Assembly: GCA_037953745.1 (NCBI GenBank)
Contig: JBAKBP010012279.1
Span: 1 to 64,000, forward strand
Direction of reading: 5' to 3'
DNA: 64,000 bases
Source of the DNA: Lithodes maja
Taxonomy: Eukaryota > Arthropoda > Malacostraca > Decapoda > Lithodidae
Shown here piece after piece: positions 20,730-29,995 of this stretch. Position 1 is the first letter of the stretch. Every line of letters starts with the position of its first letter. The translations under genes were made by a program, and so were the position numbers. The notes below the pieces were generated by a model. That model did no database searches and had not been told where the DNA came from. It saw only the letters and a program-made list of their open reading frames with translations.

Positions 20730-20741
20730 TGGCGACCTTGC
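20730..20741 (+). other. Primer-binding site of element B
   Basis: TGGCGACCTTGC two bases after the 5' LTR; identical to A, C and D. Confidence 0.8.
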
Positions 20742-20941
20742 TTAGGATTTTGTGAACAGTATAATTTTTTGCAGAGTTGTACAACATTTGTTTGTTCGTA
20801 CTTTAGCGTACATATTGAAGAATATTTTTTTTTGTAAGGCAATTAGGAGAGCATTTAAGAGACTCCAGTTAATTTAGTAATTAGTGCTTGCATAAGGGAG
20901 TTTAACACTTTTGTCTCGAGAATTTTTTGGTGAACTTCAGT

Positions 20942-23900
20942 ATGTCGGGCCCTAGTACTGACGAGGAGCGAGAGATGCTATGTGAGGAGGTGCCGTTAGT
21001 AACTAGTGAGGAGGATGCTAGACTTTTTGTGACTAAGCAGTACCATGTGACGGAGGAGAGGCTGACTGGGGTGAATGTTTATGGCTTGCACCTGATAGCC
21101 AAGGTTTTGGGTCTATCCAATGTAGGAGGGATGTCCAAGGGGGAGCTGATTTCCTGGGTGTTGCGTGGGCGACATGGGGTTTCGGAGGAGAGGGCGTTTG
21201 GGGGGGTTCCTCCCCAGATCCCCTCTCACTCGACTCCCACAGTGCCGTCCACTCAGTTGCCGGAGGTTAGCACTCTCCCACAGAGGGATGAGCATTGGAA
21301 GATTGGAGTGCCCTCGGGCGGTGCGTATGGTGGTTCCCCAGTTCTTGCCCCCCCTCCTTCAGTAGTGGCAGCTCCCTCTTCCGGCCTGTCTCCTGAGATG
21401 ATATTTAAACTCGAGCTTGCTAAAATTGAGATTGAGGCTAGGAAGCAGGAGATGGAGAATGAGTCTAGGAGGTATGCAATCGAGGCTGAGTCTAGGAAGT
21501 ATGCGATTGAGGCTGAGTCTAGGAAGCAGGAGAATGAGGTTAGGAGGCAAGAGGATGAGACCAGGAGGCATGAGGCTGAGCTTAGGTACGACTCAGAGAA
21601 ATATTGTGCTCAAATAGATTTAGATAAGACTCGTGCAGAGTCGACAGGGATTCGGATGGGCCGTGAGGGCCAAGTAAGAGAACAGTCCTTGTCTCACTTA
21701 GTCAAATTGGTGCCGGCATTTAGTGAAACTGAAGTCACAGAATTTTTTAATCGTTTTGAGAAGAAGTGTAGGGAGCATAATTGGCCTGAAGAGAAGTGGG
21801 CAGCTCTAGTCTCCTCAAGACTTACGGGTAAGGGTCTGAAGGCTTATGATGCACTGCCTTTAGAGTCTTGCATTGACTACCCAGTATTGAAGAGAGCTGT
21901 CCTACGGGCATACGAGTTGCAACCAGAAACATATCGATTGAAGTTTCGGGGTGTTACGAAGACTAGGGAGGCGACCTTTCTTGAACATGCCCGGGACTTA
22001 AAAGATGCACTTGCTAACTGGACACGTTCTGAGAAAGCTGAGACGGCCGAACAGTTGACTGAGCTGTTTCTGCTCGAGCAGTTTTATAAGTGTACTGGTG
22101 CAGATATGACTTTAACTATTAAAGAAAAGAACCCTAAAACTCTACAGGAGGCAGCTGAGATGGCTGACCTCCGGCTATCATTAATTCGTGGGTGCGGGTC
22201 TGCCCAGCGTAGTGAGGCAGGTAACAAGGGGCGTGACACCCCACCCCCCCGAGTTAGTGATATACATTATGCAAACAAGTACAAGAGCTATGATACCAAG
22301 ACTGACCACAAGACTAACACCGTCCCATTTAAGAAGGGGCCGGGCCCTTCCCAGTACCAAGGGAAGCCCAGAGGGGAGTTGGAGTGTTATCTTTGTCATG
22401 AAAAGGGGCACTTTGCAAGAGTCTGTCCTAGCAAACCACCTACAGCAGCTGTGTCTTTGGCCTGCAACATTGGTGTGTCTCCGAAGTCTTCTGAGTTTGC
22501 CCGGGGCAGTTCGTCAGAGGCTGAGGCACAGCCAATGCAGAAACACCTGAGAGGCTCGAACCCTGCTCAGGATGTTTTTTGCGACCATAGAGGACGGGGT
22601 TGCGTGATGTGGGCGGGGCGCAAGCATGGAGTAGAGGTCTTGCGTGATACAGGTGCTTCCCAGACTCTGATGAACAATTTGACTGGCTACCCTATAAATG
22701 CGGCTCGGGTGGTAGTGGTGCAGGGTATTAATGCAACTCGGTCATACCCGCTGGTGCGGTTGGAGTTGGAGGTGGATGGTGTGGCACGTGAATTGGATGT
22801 TGGGATTGTGGAGAAACTGCCAGTGGAGGGCGTCGACCTTCTTCTCGGCAACGACTTTGCAATGCCCGCTTCTGAGGTTCTACCCTTAGTCGTTGCCGAG
22901 AGGCCGGCCGACGTGAGTGGGGGAGAACAAGAGTGTGTCGAGCGGTGCCAGGCACAACCCATGGCGTGTGTTGTCACCCGAGCTCGGGCAGATAAAGTGT
23001 CACAGCCTAGTCCTCCGTCTTCAGACCAGCAGAGGAACGATCAACAGGAGGAGGCTAAAGCTGGAGTTGGTTTTAAGAGTTTTGACTCGGCGGCTCTCCT
23101 GGGTGATTTAGTATTGGCACCTATGTTAGAGTCTGGAGAGGCCCCAGGACCTGTCACAGCTAGTGAGGAGGTAGGGCCGGAAGAGACTCCGAGGCAGCAA
23201 CGTTGCACACGGAGAGAAAAAAGGATTGCTCAGTTTGATATTGGGGAAGGATTTGGGTTGCTTCGGAAGCATCTAGACAGGTTGGTTCCCTCAGATATTT
23301 GTAAACTGCAGTTGGAGGATCCGGAAGTTCAGAAGTGTGGTAATGGTGCTGTCGAGATTAAACACGAGGACGGGGAAGCATGTCATGTGAACCTGTTGGA
23401 GGAGTTTGTGAGGCAACCACCTGAGCAGCCTACTGTCCCTGCGTTGGTCTGCCGCGGCCAAGGTGGAGAAGGAGAGGGGGGCAGTAGGGCACAGGTGGAG
23501 GAGAGTAGGGATTGTCATGTCTCGGCGAAGCAGTGGGCGGGGGACACGAGTCTGGTGGCTGTGGAAGCGCTAGAGCACCTGCCTGAGCAGCAGTGTGCAG
23601 CACTCCAGCACCAGCTCGGTTCATACCCCACTGGTCGTGCCGAGCCCCTGAGTCTCACAACTCGGACGGTGCGAGATGTTCCGCGGGCAGGTCACGTGAC
23701 TGTTAAAAGACCGTTAGCCTCGTTGTTTCGGTGGTTTAAGGTGGGCGACGAGGCCTTGGCATGGTTGCCAGGTCAGGGTCGACCCATGGCTGCCAAGGGT
23801 GGTGGTCAAAAGGAGGACATTGAGCAGATTGGTAGGGTCGGCTGTGGTATCGCAGTGCCCGGTCGTCACATAGCCTCCCAATGCTGCTCTAGTCTAATGC

Positions 23901-24778
23901 AACAGCCCTACCACAGACCGACTGTATCTGGCCATGTCGCTAAAAGCGGTGATGCTGCGCAGGCAGATGTCGTCACAAGGAATGTGGGGGTGCGCATGTA
24001 CGGTATCGGCGGGGAAGCCTTAGCTATAATGAACTGTGGGAGTGACTGCACGGGTGGTACTGATTGTCCCTCTCATGACCTGGCTGTTCTAGGGACGAAG
24101 GTGGAGAAGGAGGGAGACTACAGGTTAGAAGCTGCGGTCTCGGCTGGGTTGTGGGAGGGCACTAGGCATGTTGTTCGTGGAGACAGTGCAAGGCAGTTAT
24201 TTACTAGGCTATGGCAGTACTTTCGCATGTTTGTTGCTTCTCCAGGCCTGAGGTACGGGGTAGAATCCGACATGCAGGCTGGAGATAGTGCAAGGCTCAG
24301 TTTAATTCCCTGCCGTATAAATCCTGCTCGACAGCCTATGGTGCAAGCAGAGCTGGATTACGTGTGGACGAAGGATCTGAGGGATAAGGAATGTCGTGAG
24401 TGGTCGTTGCTTGTAACTTTGTCCGAGCGTGCTAAAGAGGTAGGTGGTTTTGTTGTGGACGGGAGTACCTACCAGTGCAATGTTGTGCCTGACGGACTTA
24501 AGAATGCACCAGCAACGTGTCAGAGCCTGATGAATGAAAGTGAAAAGGACAATGATGCGCTGGGGCATTTCGAGATCTATGTTCCAGCCTATGGTCCGGT
24601 CGGTGTAGTTTACCCAGATCATTACCCTCTCGAGATCTTGGACCAGTTTCACAATCGGAATATGAGGCTGACCAGGTGGTCACTAAGGTTATTGGTATAT
24701 AACCTGGACATAAGCCATATTGCCGGTTGTGACAACGAGGTTGCATGTGGTCGTTCAGGGGTATATGATCCTGGGTAA
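20942..24778 (+). CDS. Gag-protease polyprotein with remnant pol, element B
   Basis: One 1278-codon frame. I start it at the first in-frame ATG (20942); the frame runs five codons further upstream only via TTG. Domains in order: SAP-like N-terminus (~45-90), a coiled coil expanded differently from A and D ('ESRKYAIEA' repeats, ~165-215), capsid-like region (~240-430), CCHC knuckle (482-495) and protease DTGAS (Asp 569). At ~23372-23380 the text passes from 'HEDGEA' straight to 'CHVNLL', so the integrase zinc finger and DDE core are missing. The block at ~23700-24360 looks like a second, diverged copy of an integrase tail-linker-RT start. RT survives only as 'VDGSTYQCNVVPDGLKNAPAT'. The last RNase H Asp is Cys ('EVACGRSG') and the YLDD and TDAS motifs are gone. 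No internal stop interrupts the whole length. Confidence 0.88.
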   Translation: MSGPSTDEEREMLCEEVPLVTSEEDARLFVTKQYHVTEERLTGVNVYGLHLIAKVLGLSNVGGMSKGELISWVLRGRHGVSEERAFGGVPPQIPSHSTPTVPSTQLPEVSTLPQRDEHWKIGVPSGGAYGGSPVLAPPPSVVAAPSSGLSPEMIFKLELAKIEIEARKQEMENESRRYAIEAESRKYAIEAESRKQENEVRRQEDETRRHEAELRYDSEKYCAQIDLDKTRAESTGIRMGREGQVREQSLSHLVKLVPAFSETEVTEFFNRFEKKCREHNWPEEKWAALVSSRLTGKGLKAYDALPLESCIDYPVLKRAVLRAYELQPETYRLKFRGVTKTREATFLEHARDLKDALANWTRSEKAETAEQLTELFLLEQFYKCTGADMTLTIKEKNPKTLQEAAEMADLRLSLIRGCGSAQRSEAGNKGRDTPPPRVSDIHYANKYKSYDTKTDHKTNTVPFKKGPGPSQYQGKPRGELECYLCHEKGHFARVCPSKPPTAAVSLACNIGVSPKSSEFARGSSSEAEAQPMQKHLRGSNPAQDVFCDHRGRGCVMWAGRKHGVEVLRDTGASQTLMNNLTGYPINAARVVVVQGINATRSYPLVRLELEVDGVARELDVGIVEKLPVEGVDLLLGNDFAMPASEVLPLVVAERPADVSGGEQECVERCQAQPMACVVTRARADKVSQPSPPSSDQQRNDQQEEAKAGVGFKSFDSAALLGDLVLAPMLESGEAPGPVTASEEVGPEETPRQQRCTRREKRIAQFDIGEGFGLLRKHLDRLVPSDICKLQLEDPEVQKCGNGAVEIKHEDGEACHVNLLEEFVRQPPEQPTVPALVCRGQGGEGEGGSRAQVEESRDCHVSAKQWAGDTSLVAVEALEHLPEQQCAALQHQLGSYPTGRAEPLSLTTRTVRDVPRAGHVTVKRPLASLFRWFKVGDEALAWLPGQGRPMAAKGGGQKEDIEQIGRVGCGIAVPGRHIASQCCSSLMQQPYHRPTVSGHVAKSGDAAQADVVTRNVGVRMYGIGGEALAIMNCGSDCTGGTDCPSHDLAVLGTKVEKEGDYRLEAAVSAGLWEGTRHVVRGDSARQLFTRLWQYFRMFVASPGLRYGVESDMQAGDSARLSLIPCRINPARQPMVQAELDYVWTKDLRDKECREWSLLVTLSERAKEVGGFVVDGSTYQCNVVPDGLKNAPATCQSLMNESEKDNDALGHFEIYVPAYGPVGVVYPDHYPLEILDQFHNRNMRLTRWSLRLLVYNLDISHIAGCDNEVACGRSGVYDPG

Positions 24779-25257
24779 ATTGACACACGGGTAGCCTCCT
24801 GCTTTGGTTTGAGTAGTATTTTGCGCTTGGTGCTTGTTGGCTCGCGGTTGTAGCCCAAGCGTATTGGGTCGTAAAGCAGGAGTTGAGCGTTTGGTATAGA
24901 AGAAAATAGGCTGCCCTTATAGTGCAGCCGGAAAAAAAAAACATATTAAAATATAAAAATCATATAAAAACTCTTTCTTTTTGATGAAGATAATTGTATA
25001 AGTTTGTCATAGCCTATAAGGTTTGAGTAGTCCACGAACTATCAAACGGCTGAGCTGCTGTAAGCTCGCTCTGGGAGCATGATATTGTGTCTTTTACTAT
25101 TGTTGGGAGGAGTTATGAAATGTGAATTTTTTTTTTATAAGATGTGTTTTAGTGATAAACTCAGCGTTGTTTTAGTGCCATGCGGTCGCTGGGTGTGAGG
25201 GGTTTGATGGGGTTCTGTATATCAGATTTTAGCTCAGGGTTGAGCAAGTAAAATCTT

Positions 25258-25265
25258 GGGGGAGG
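25258..25265 (+). other. Polypurine tract of element B
   Basis: GGGGGAGG immediately before the 3' LTR (TGTGACGC at 25266). Confidence 0.85.
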
Positions 25266-27105
25266 TGTGACGCATGTCGAGTATGAGCATGCTGTACAGA
25301 ACGCCCAGTCAGGCCCCACTCTCGCTAGGATCGTCAGGGCAGGAACTTTGGCTGTAGTCTGTGTAGAGTTTCCTAACTCAGTTTATGTGAACCGTTGTAC
25401 TATAAGTATTATCATTATGTATTTTGTTTTCTTCTAAGTCAACGAGCTATTTTATATCATTAGATATAAGTATTGTGTGTGGGATTTATATATATATAAT
25501 GATGCGAAGAGAGAGAGAGTTATGTAACACCGACCAGTGAGCGCGCCACGAGGGGTAGGCCTAATTCCCTCCTCCCTTCCTCCCTTTCAGCGCGTGGGAA
25601 GTTCTTTGTCAATCCCAGATTGAGAGAATATGACGTCATGATTGCCAGTGGGCGGTCCTTAGTGTTGCCGTTATGCTCGCTACGGGGCCGAGTATAAAAA
25701 GGGAGGTCTCGCCATTTTTAGATCAGAACTCATCAGGCAAAGCGACCTCTCATATCCCTTGCAACTATCCATATTCTTCCGACTGATGTGAACTTTCTCT
25801 ACTCTCTGAACAGCCTACCTTCTTCTCTTCTCGTCCCTGTTTATAACCTCAATGACCCCTTTGGTGCAGATTTAGTCAGCCAAAGTATTATCGCTTGAGT
25901 TCTCACGAGATAAGTGCCTGTTAGATAGCCTATTTTGGAAGGGTTAACTAGAATAGGATTGATTGATGTTTGTTGCACTCGTATATGTATTTCCCTGTGT
26001 ACTATTATTCATGTTCCTGTTTTCTGCTGGTTTAGGTAATGCTAGACTGGGATAGGGTTCCTCGAGTTGTGATTTCCTATGAGTGCTAGGTTGGTTGAAC
26101 CAGCACAATTGCAACGGAGACGTGGGAAGCCTAGGGGGTCTTTTTGATTGTGTACCGTGGGAGTTTAGCACTGTGTTGCGAGTGAGGGCTTTTGCCTGTG
26201 CCACCCAACACTGTGCTATCTCATTTGCTTGACTTTGAGAGGATCGCCAGGAGAGAACCAGATACTAGTGATCTGGATCTCTCAAGAGAGCATCCCGTCA
26301 ATTACCGTAATTTGGCCGCACAGTCTTAAGGACCTCGCTAGGCTACGAGCCGCTTGCTCAGCCATTGTCTCTTAACCTTAGATATCCCAGCTAGACTTTG
26401 CTCGACCAGCAGATACAGCATAGTATTGAAGCTTCTCCTTATGTATATTATTGTTTAAGCACTATTGATTTCATGTGTGGCACGCTTAGCTACTTCAGAG
26501 ATTAGTGGCCCACGAGCACAATCTTAGTAGGCTATTGCCAGTGCATTGTCGGAGTACTTCTTCTTAATGTTTGCCATATCCTATTGCTTATTCTTATAAT
26601 TCTTCTTATGTCAATTTAAAGCCTTTAATTACCAGTGAGTTATTCATTAAATTGCTGTTCAAAATCCGATACTTACTTCTTATGAGTATTCGAGAAGCAT
26701 CTAACTTATCAGAAGATTCCTTGCTTGATGCTCGAGGACTATTGTTTAACGTAACGTAATAGTGCCGATCCGAAGTAGAGGGTGGAGGACTTCTTAAGTT
26801 CTTAGTTCAAGGGTGGATTACTTCGGCTTCGGCCAACACTATTCTTTAGTGTTGTAGTACTTTCTTCTTTGTTTGATTGTTGACCAGACTAGATAACTCC
26901 CGTCTTGCTATTAGTCTGTTGTGTGAAACGCTAGTACCGAGTTCTTGTATACCCCGTTATAGCAGATAGAACTCTGGAGGGTAGTGGCGTTTTTTGTTCG
27001 GCTGGCAGTACTCTGGGGTTGGGATCGTGTGTTTCCGTTGTGGCAGCGAGCCATACTCGAGTCCTGTGTAAGAGCCCTAGTGTACCCGAGTGCCCGGTCG
27101 TAACA
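25266..27105 (+). repeat. 3' LTR of element B
   Basis: 1840 bp. Near 25445 it reads ACGAGCTATTTTA where the 5' LTR has ACGAGTTCTATTTTA; otherwise I found no difference by eye. Confidence 0.95.
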
Positions 27106-27537
27106 CATGGCATACTAGGTTAGTTTATGTTGATTGATCGTGAGTAATGTTGGTCAGGGTGTGTACAATAAACATGGCATACTAGGTTAGTTTATGTTGA
27201 TTGATCGTGAGTAATGTTGGTCAGGGTGTGTACAATAAACATGGCATACTAGGTTAGTTTATGTTGATTGATCGTGAGTAATGTTGGTCAGGGTGTGTAC
27301 AATAAACATGGCATACTAGGTTAGTTTATGTTGATTGATCGTGAGTAATGTTGGTCAGGGTGTGTACAATAAACATGGCATACTAGGTTAGTTTATGTTG
27401 AGTGATCGTGAGTAATGTTGGTCAGGGTGTGTACAATAAACATGGCATACTAGGTTAGTTTATGTTGATTGATCGTGAGTAATGTTGGTCAGGGTGTGTA
27501 CAATAAACATGGCATACTAGGTTAGTTTATGTTGATT
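27106..27537. repeat. 67-bp minisatellite, 6 full copies plus a partial copy
   Basis: Units start CATGGCATACTAGGTTAG at 27106, 27173, 27240, 27307, 27374, 27441 and 27508, so the period is exactly 67. They are nearly identical; the fifth has GAGTGATCG where others have GATTGATCG, matching the remnant left of element B. Confidence 0.95.
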
Positions 27538-27955
27538 GGGTAAGGTTAGGTTAGGTTTGTTAGCTTAGGTAGCTTACGATATAAATCAATAATAAACTCA
27601 TATGAAAAGCTTCCTTCGCAACAGTCGTATGTCCGATATTTTGTGTCCGATTCGTTGATTGATGACTAGCTATGGATCATAAAGGAAATATTCTTACCAG
27701 GGTCCATCAATGTCATTCAAAATCCTTATTGTTTCTACCTGTTGACCTTGGATGGCGTCGTCGAGCATATCATTTATAAGCTTTTGAATTAACTGACCAG
27801 GCCTCTTTTCAAGTCACTTATTACATGACTCGAACAGAAAAACCCATCCGTGAACTCGCTAATTGCATCAAAACCACCGAAAAAACTAAAAATCTTGATA
27901 AATACAATGGATGTTTTCTATACTATATATAATATATAATATATAAATATATATA
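27538..27955. other. No recognised gene; AT-rich right end
   Basis: Begins with GGTTAGGTTAGGTT-like sequence, then unassigned sequence and an AT-rich tract from ~27925. Confidence 0.5.
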
Positions 27956-28640
27956 TATTTTTTTTTTGAGGGAGGCAAAAGGCAGAACTGCCTATAGCGA
28001 ATGCCTCCCCCATAGTTGAAAGAGTGACAGGGCCAAAATCAAGGGACGTTCGAGCCAAAATGCCTGGACACACGGAGTTTGAAGCAATTTAAGTCATAAG
28101 AAGAGGGAAAGACTGATTCTGGGAGAGAGTTCCAGAGCTCAGCTGTTGAGTAGAAGAAAGTTTGAGAGTAATGTTTCACTCTTGGGTTGGAGAGTTGCAC
28201 AGAGTAGGGGTGGGATCGAGTTGCAAGACGGGTACCACGTGCCCTACGTAAAGGAGGTGGTATACACTGGGAAAGCTCTGAGGAACACTGATTATTATAG
28301 TAGCGATAGAATAGCGAGAGAGATGCAACATTGCGGCTGAGAGAGAAAGATTGCAGAGAGTTGGTGAGTGGACGGGAGTTAATGATACGAAAGGCCTTCC
28401 TTTCAACTTTGTCTAGGAGAGCGGTGTGAGAGGAACCTCCCCACACATGTGAACAATACTCAATACAAGGGCGCACTATGCCCCTGTACAGAGCAAGAAG
28501 CTGTGCAGGGAAAAAAGAACCCCCTAAGGCGGTTGAGCACACCCAGCTTCTGGGAGGCTGCCTTAGTAAGACTGGTAATATGGTCCTTCCAACTGAGAGC
28601 AGAAGAAAAGGAGACACCAAGAATATTGAGAGAAGATGAA
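27956..28640 (-). mobile_element. Jockey/CR1-superfamily-like LINE fragment, copy 2 (3' end)
   Basis: The minus-strand frame 28620-28039 is open for 193 codons and carries 'LLALYRGIVRPCIEYCSHVW', 'VERKAFRIINSRPLTNSLQS' and 'TAELWNSLPESVFPSSYD', the end of a non-LTR RT ORF. The conserved 3' UTR follows, with the hairpin (27980-27993) and a poly-A run (T at 27957-27967). The 5' side is truncated exactly at a (TA)n tract. This is the best preserved C-terminus of the three copies. Confidence 0.82.

Positions 28641-28641
<1 letters not shown>

Positions 28642-28725
<84 letters not shown>
28642..28725. repeat. (TA)n microsatellite
   Basis: About 40 uninterrupted TA units abutting the 5' truncation point of the LINE fragment, followed by TATACTGTATATACTGTA variants. 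Confidence 0.95.
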
Positions 28726-28726
<1 letters not shown>

Positions 28727-28740
28727 TGTATATACTGTAT

Positions 28741-29200
28741 AATATACCATAGCTATGCTATAAATCAAATATCAAGGTAAGACTTCAGAGTCGCAGTGTT
28801 GGGTTCGCAGTTTTCTTTCGAATAATATGAAAGCTGCACTTCTACTTTATCAAGGATTTTGAGAACTTGTGAATAGTCAATACACTTGGTAAAACTGATA
28901 GTTGCAGAATCCATTAGAAAAACTTATTGCGAGGCGAACAAATGTCATAGTAGGCCTAATGGTATGAATCGCGGAGGATCTGGGTAGCTGAATACGGTAG
29001 TATTTAATGGTCTACTGATTAGTGATTGTGTCTCCGATACTGCGATGTAATTATTGATTGCGATAAAAAATGGGGGGGGGGGGAATTGATGATTGTGGCT
29101 CAAATATTATGTTTTAATTTGTGAGTGAGATTAATTGGAGGAGGATTGATGATTTTCGGATTGATTGGGTAGCACGAATATGGATTGTGGCGTGGATTTG
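28741..29200. other. No recognised gene
   Basis: Unassigned sequence with a run of nine or more G near 29072 and loose GATTGTGG-type phrases leading into the next degenerate repeat. Confidence 0.45.
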
Positions 29201-29204
29201 GGTA

Positions 29205-29345
29205 ATATTTGTATTTTGGGGATGAATTTCGACAACGTTCATATTTTGGGGGATGGATTTTGGCGACATTCATATTTTGGGGGATGGATTTGAGTGACGT
29301 TCGTGTATTGGGGATGTATGTGAGTGAGGTTCGTGTTATGAGGAT
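29205..29345. repeat. Degenerate ~37-bp repeat related to the 32.5-kb satellite
   Basis: About four units of TTTTGGGGGATGGATTTNGG followed by CGACATTCATA-type sequence. The same phrases (ATTTGGGTGACATTCATG) form the regular 30-bp array at 32550-32820. Confidence 0.65.
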
Positions 29346-29476
29346 GGATTACAAAGAAATGCGAACAGCAACAAACAAACTAGTCGTAACAAAACTGATC
29401 GATTATAAGCAAAAGGAAAAGAAGCATATGCACCGGTATGTGCACGACTCATTTACCTTGGGCTTACTCAGCTACA

Positions 29477-29857
29477 TTAAGGGAGCCTACCTCGCTTTTT
29501 TCTCTTTCTCTCCCTCTCCCTTTGGCTTGTATCCATGCGGCCCCATTCAGTCTACTGTTTTAAGACATTTACCCCAATCCAGGTGTCAATATTTTACTGG
29601 CGAGCGGTAGCGAGCCAGCATATATATTTTTTTATTTGACAGCAAGCTAAATTTGTAAATTTTTCGATAGAAAAATGTCTCCGGCGAAGCCGGATTTCTC
29701 CATACAATGCTGGCTCGCTATCGCTCGCCAGGAAGAAATCGACACCTGGATGGGGATAAACGTCTTAAAACAGTTGGCTGAATGGGGCCGAATGGATACA
29801 AGCCAGGGAAAGAGAAAAAAGGAGAAAAAGATAAAAAAAAGACGGTGACCCTCCTCA
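29477..29857. mobile_element. TTAA-bounded foldback MITE, copy 2
   Basis: It starts TTAAGGGAGCC (29477) and ends GGTGACCCTCCTCAA, a decayed TTAA end. The two arms (about 150 bp) are inverted copies, with GGTGTCAATATTTTACTGGCG on the left arm mirrored by the right arm. The centre has AAAAATGTCTCC-GGCGAAGCC-GGATTT. It is homologous to 18113-18450. Confidence 0.7.
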
Positions 29858-29995
29858 ATGAAATCGATGAGAGTCATATTGTACACATTTACCTAAGCGT
29901 ACTGTGAAGGTCGTTACAGTCGTCACAATGTATTACGTCATGTGGTACTTTATTTCAGACGTTCACGATGCGATTGAAAACAAAATGCTTCGCTG

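Larger units (their letters stand above)
18886..27105 (+). mobile_element. LTR retrotransposon B (Ty3/gypsy-type, internally deleted), complete with both LTRs
   Basis: LTRs lie at 18886-20727 and 25266-27105 and appear to differ only by a 2-bp indel, which indicates a recent insertion. CATG flanks both sides (18882-18885 and 27106-27109), a 4-bp target duplication. The interior carries a primer site, one 1278-codon Gag-protease-remnant-pol ORF and a polypurine tract. As in element A, the integrase core and RT active site are absent, although the LTR and UTR sequences are much closer to those of element D. It sits inside a 67-bp minisatellite. Confidence 0.96.
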
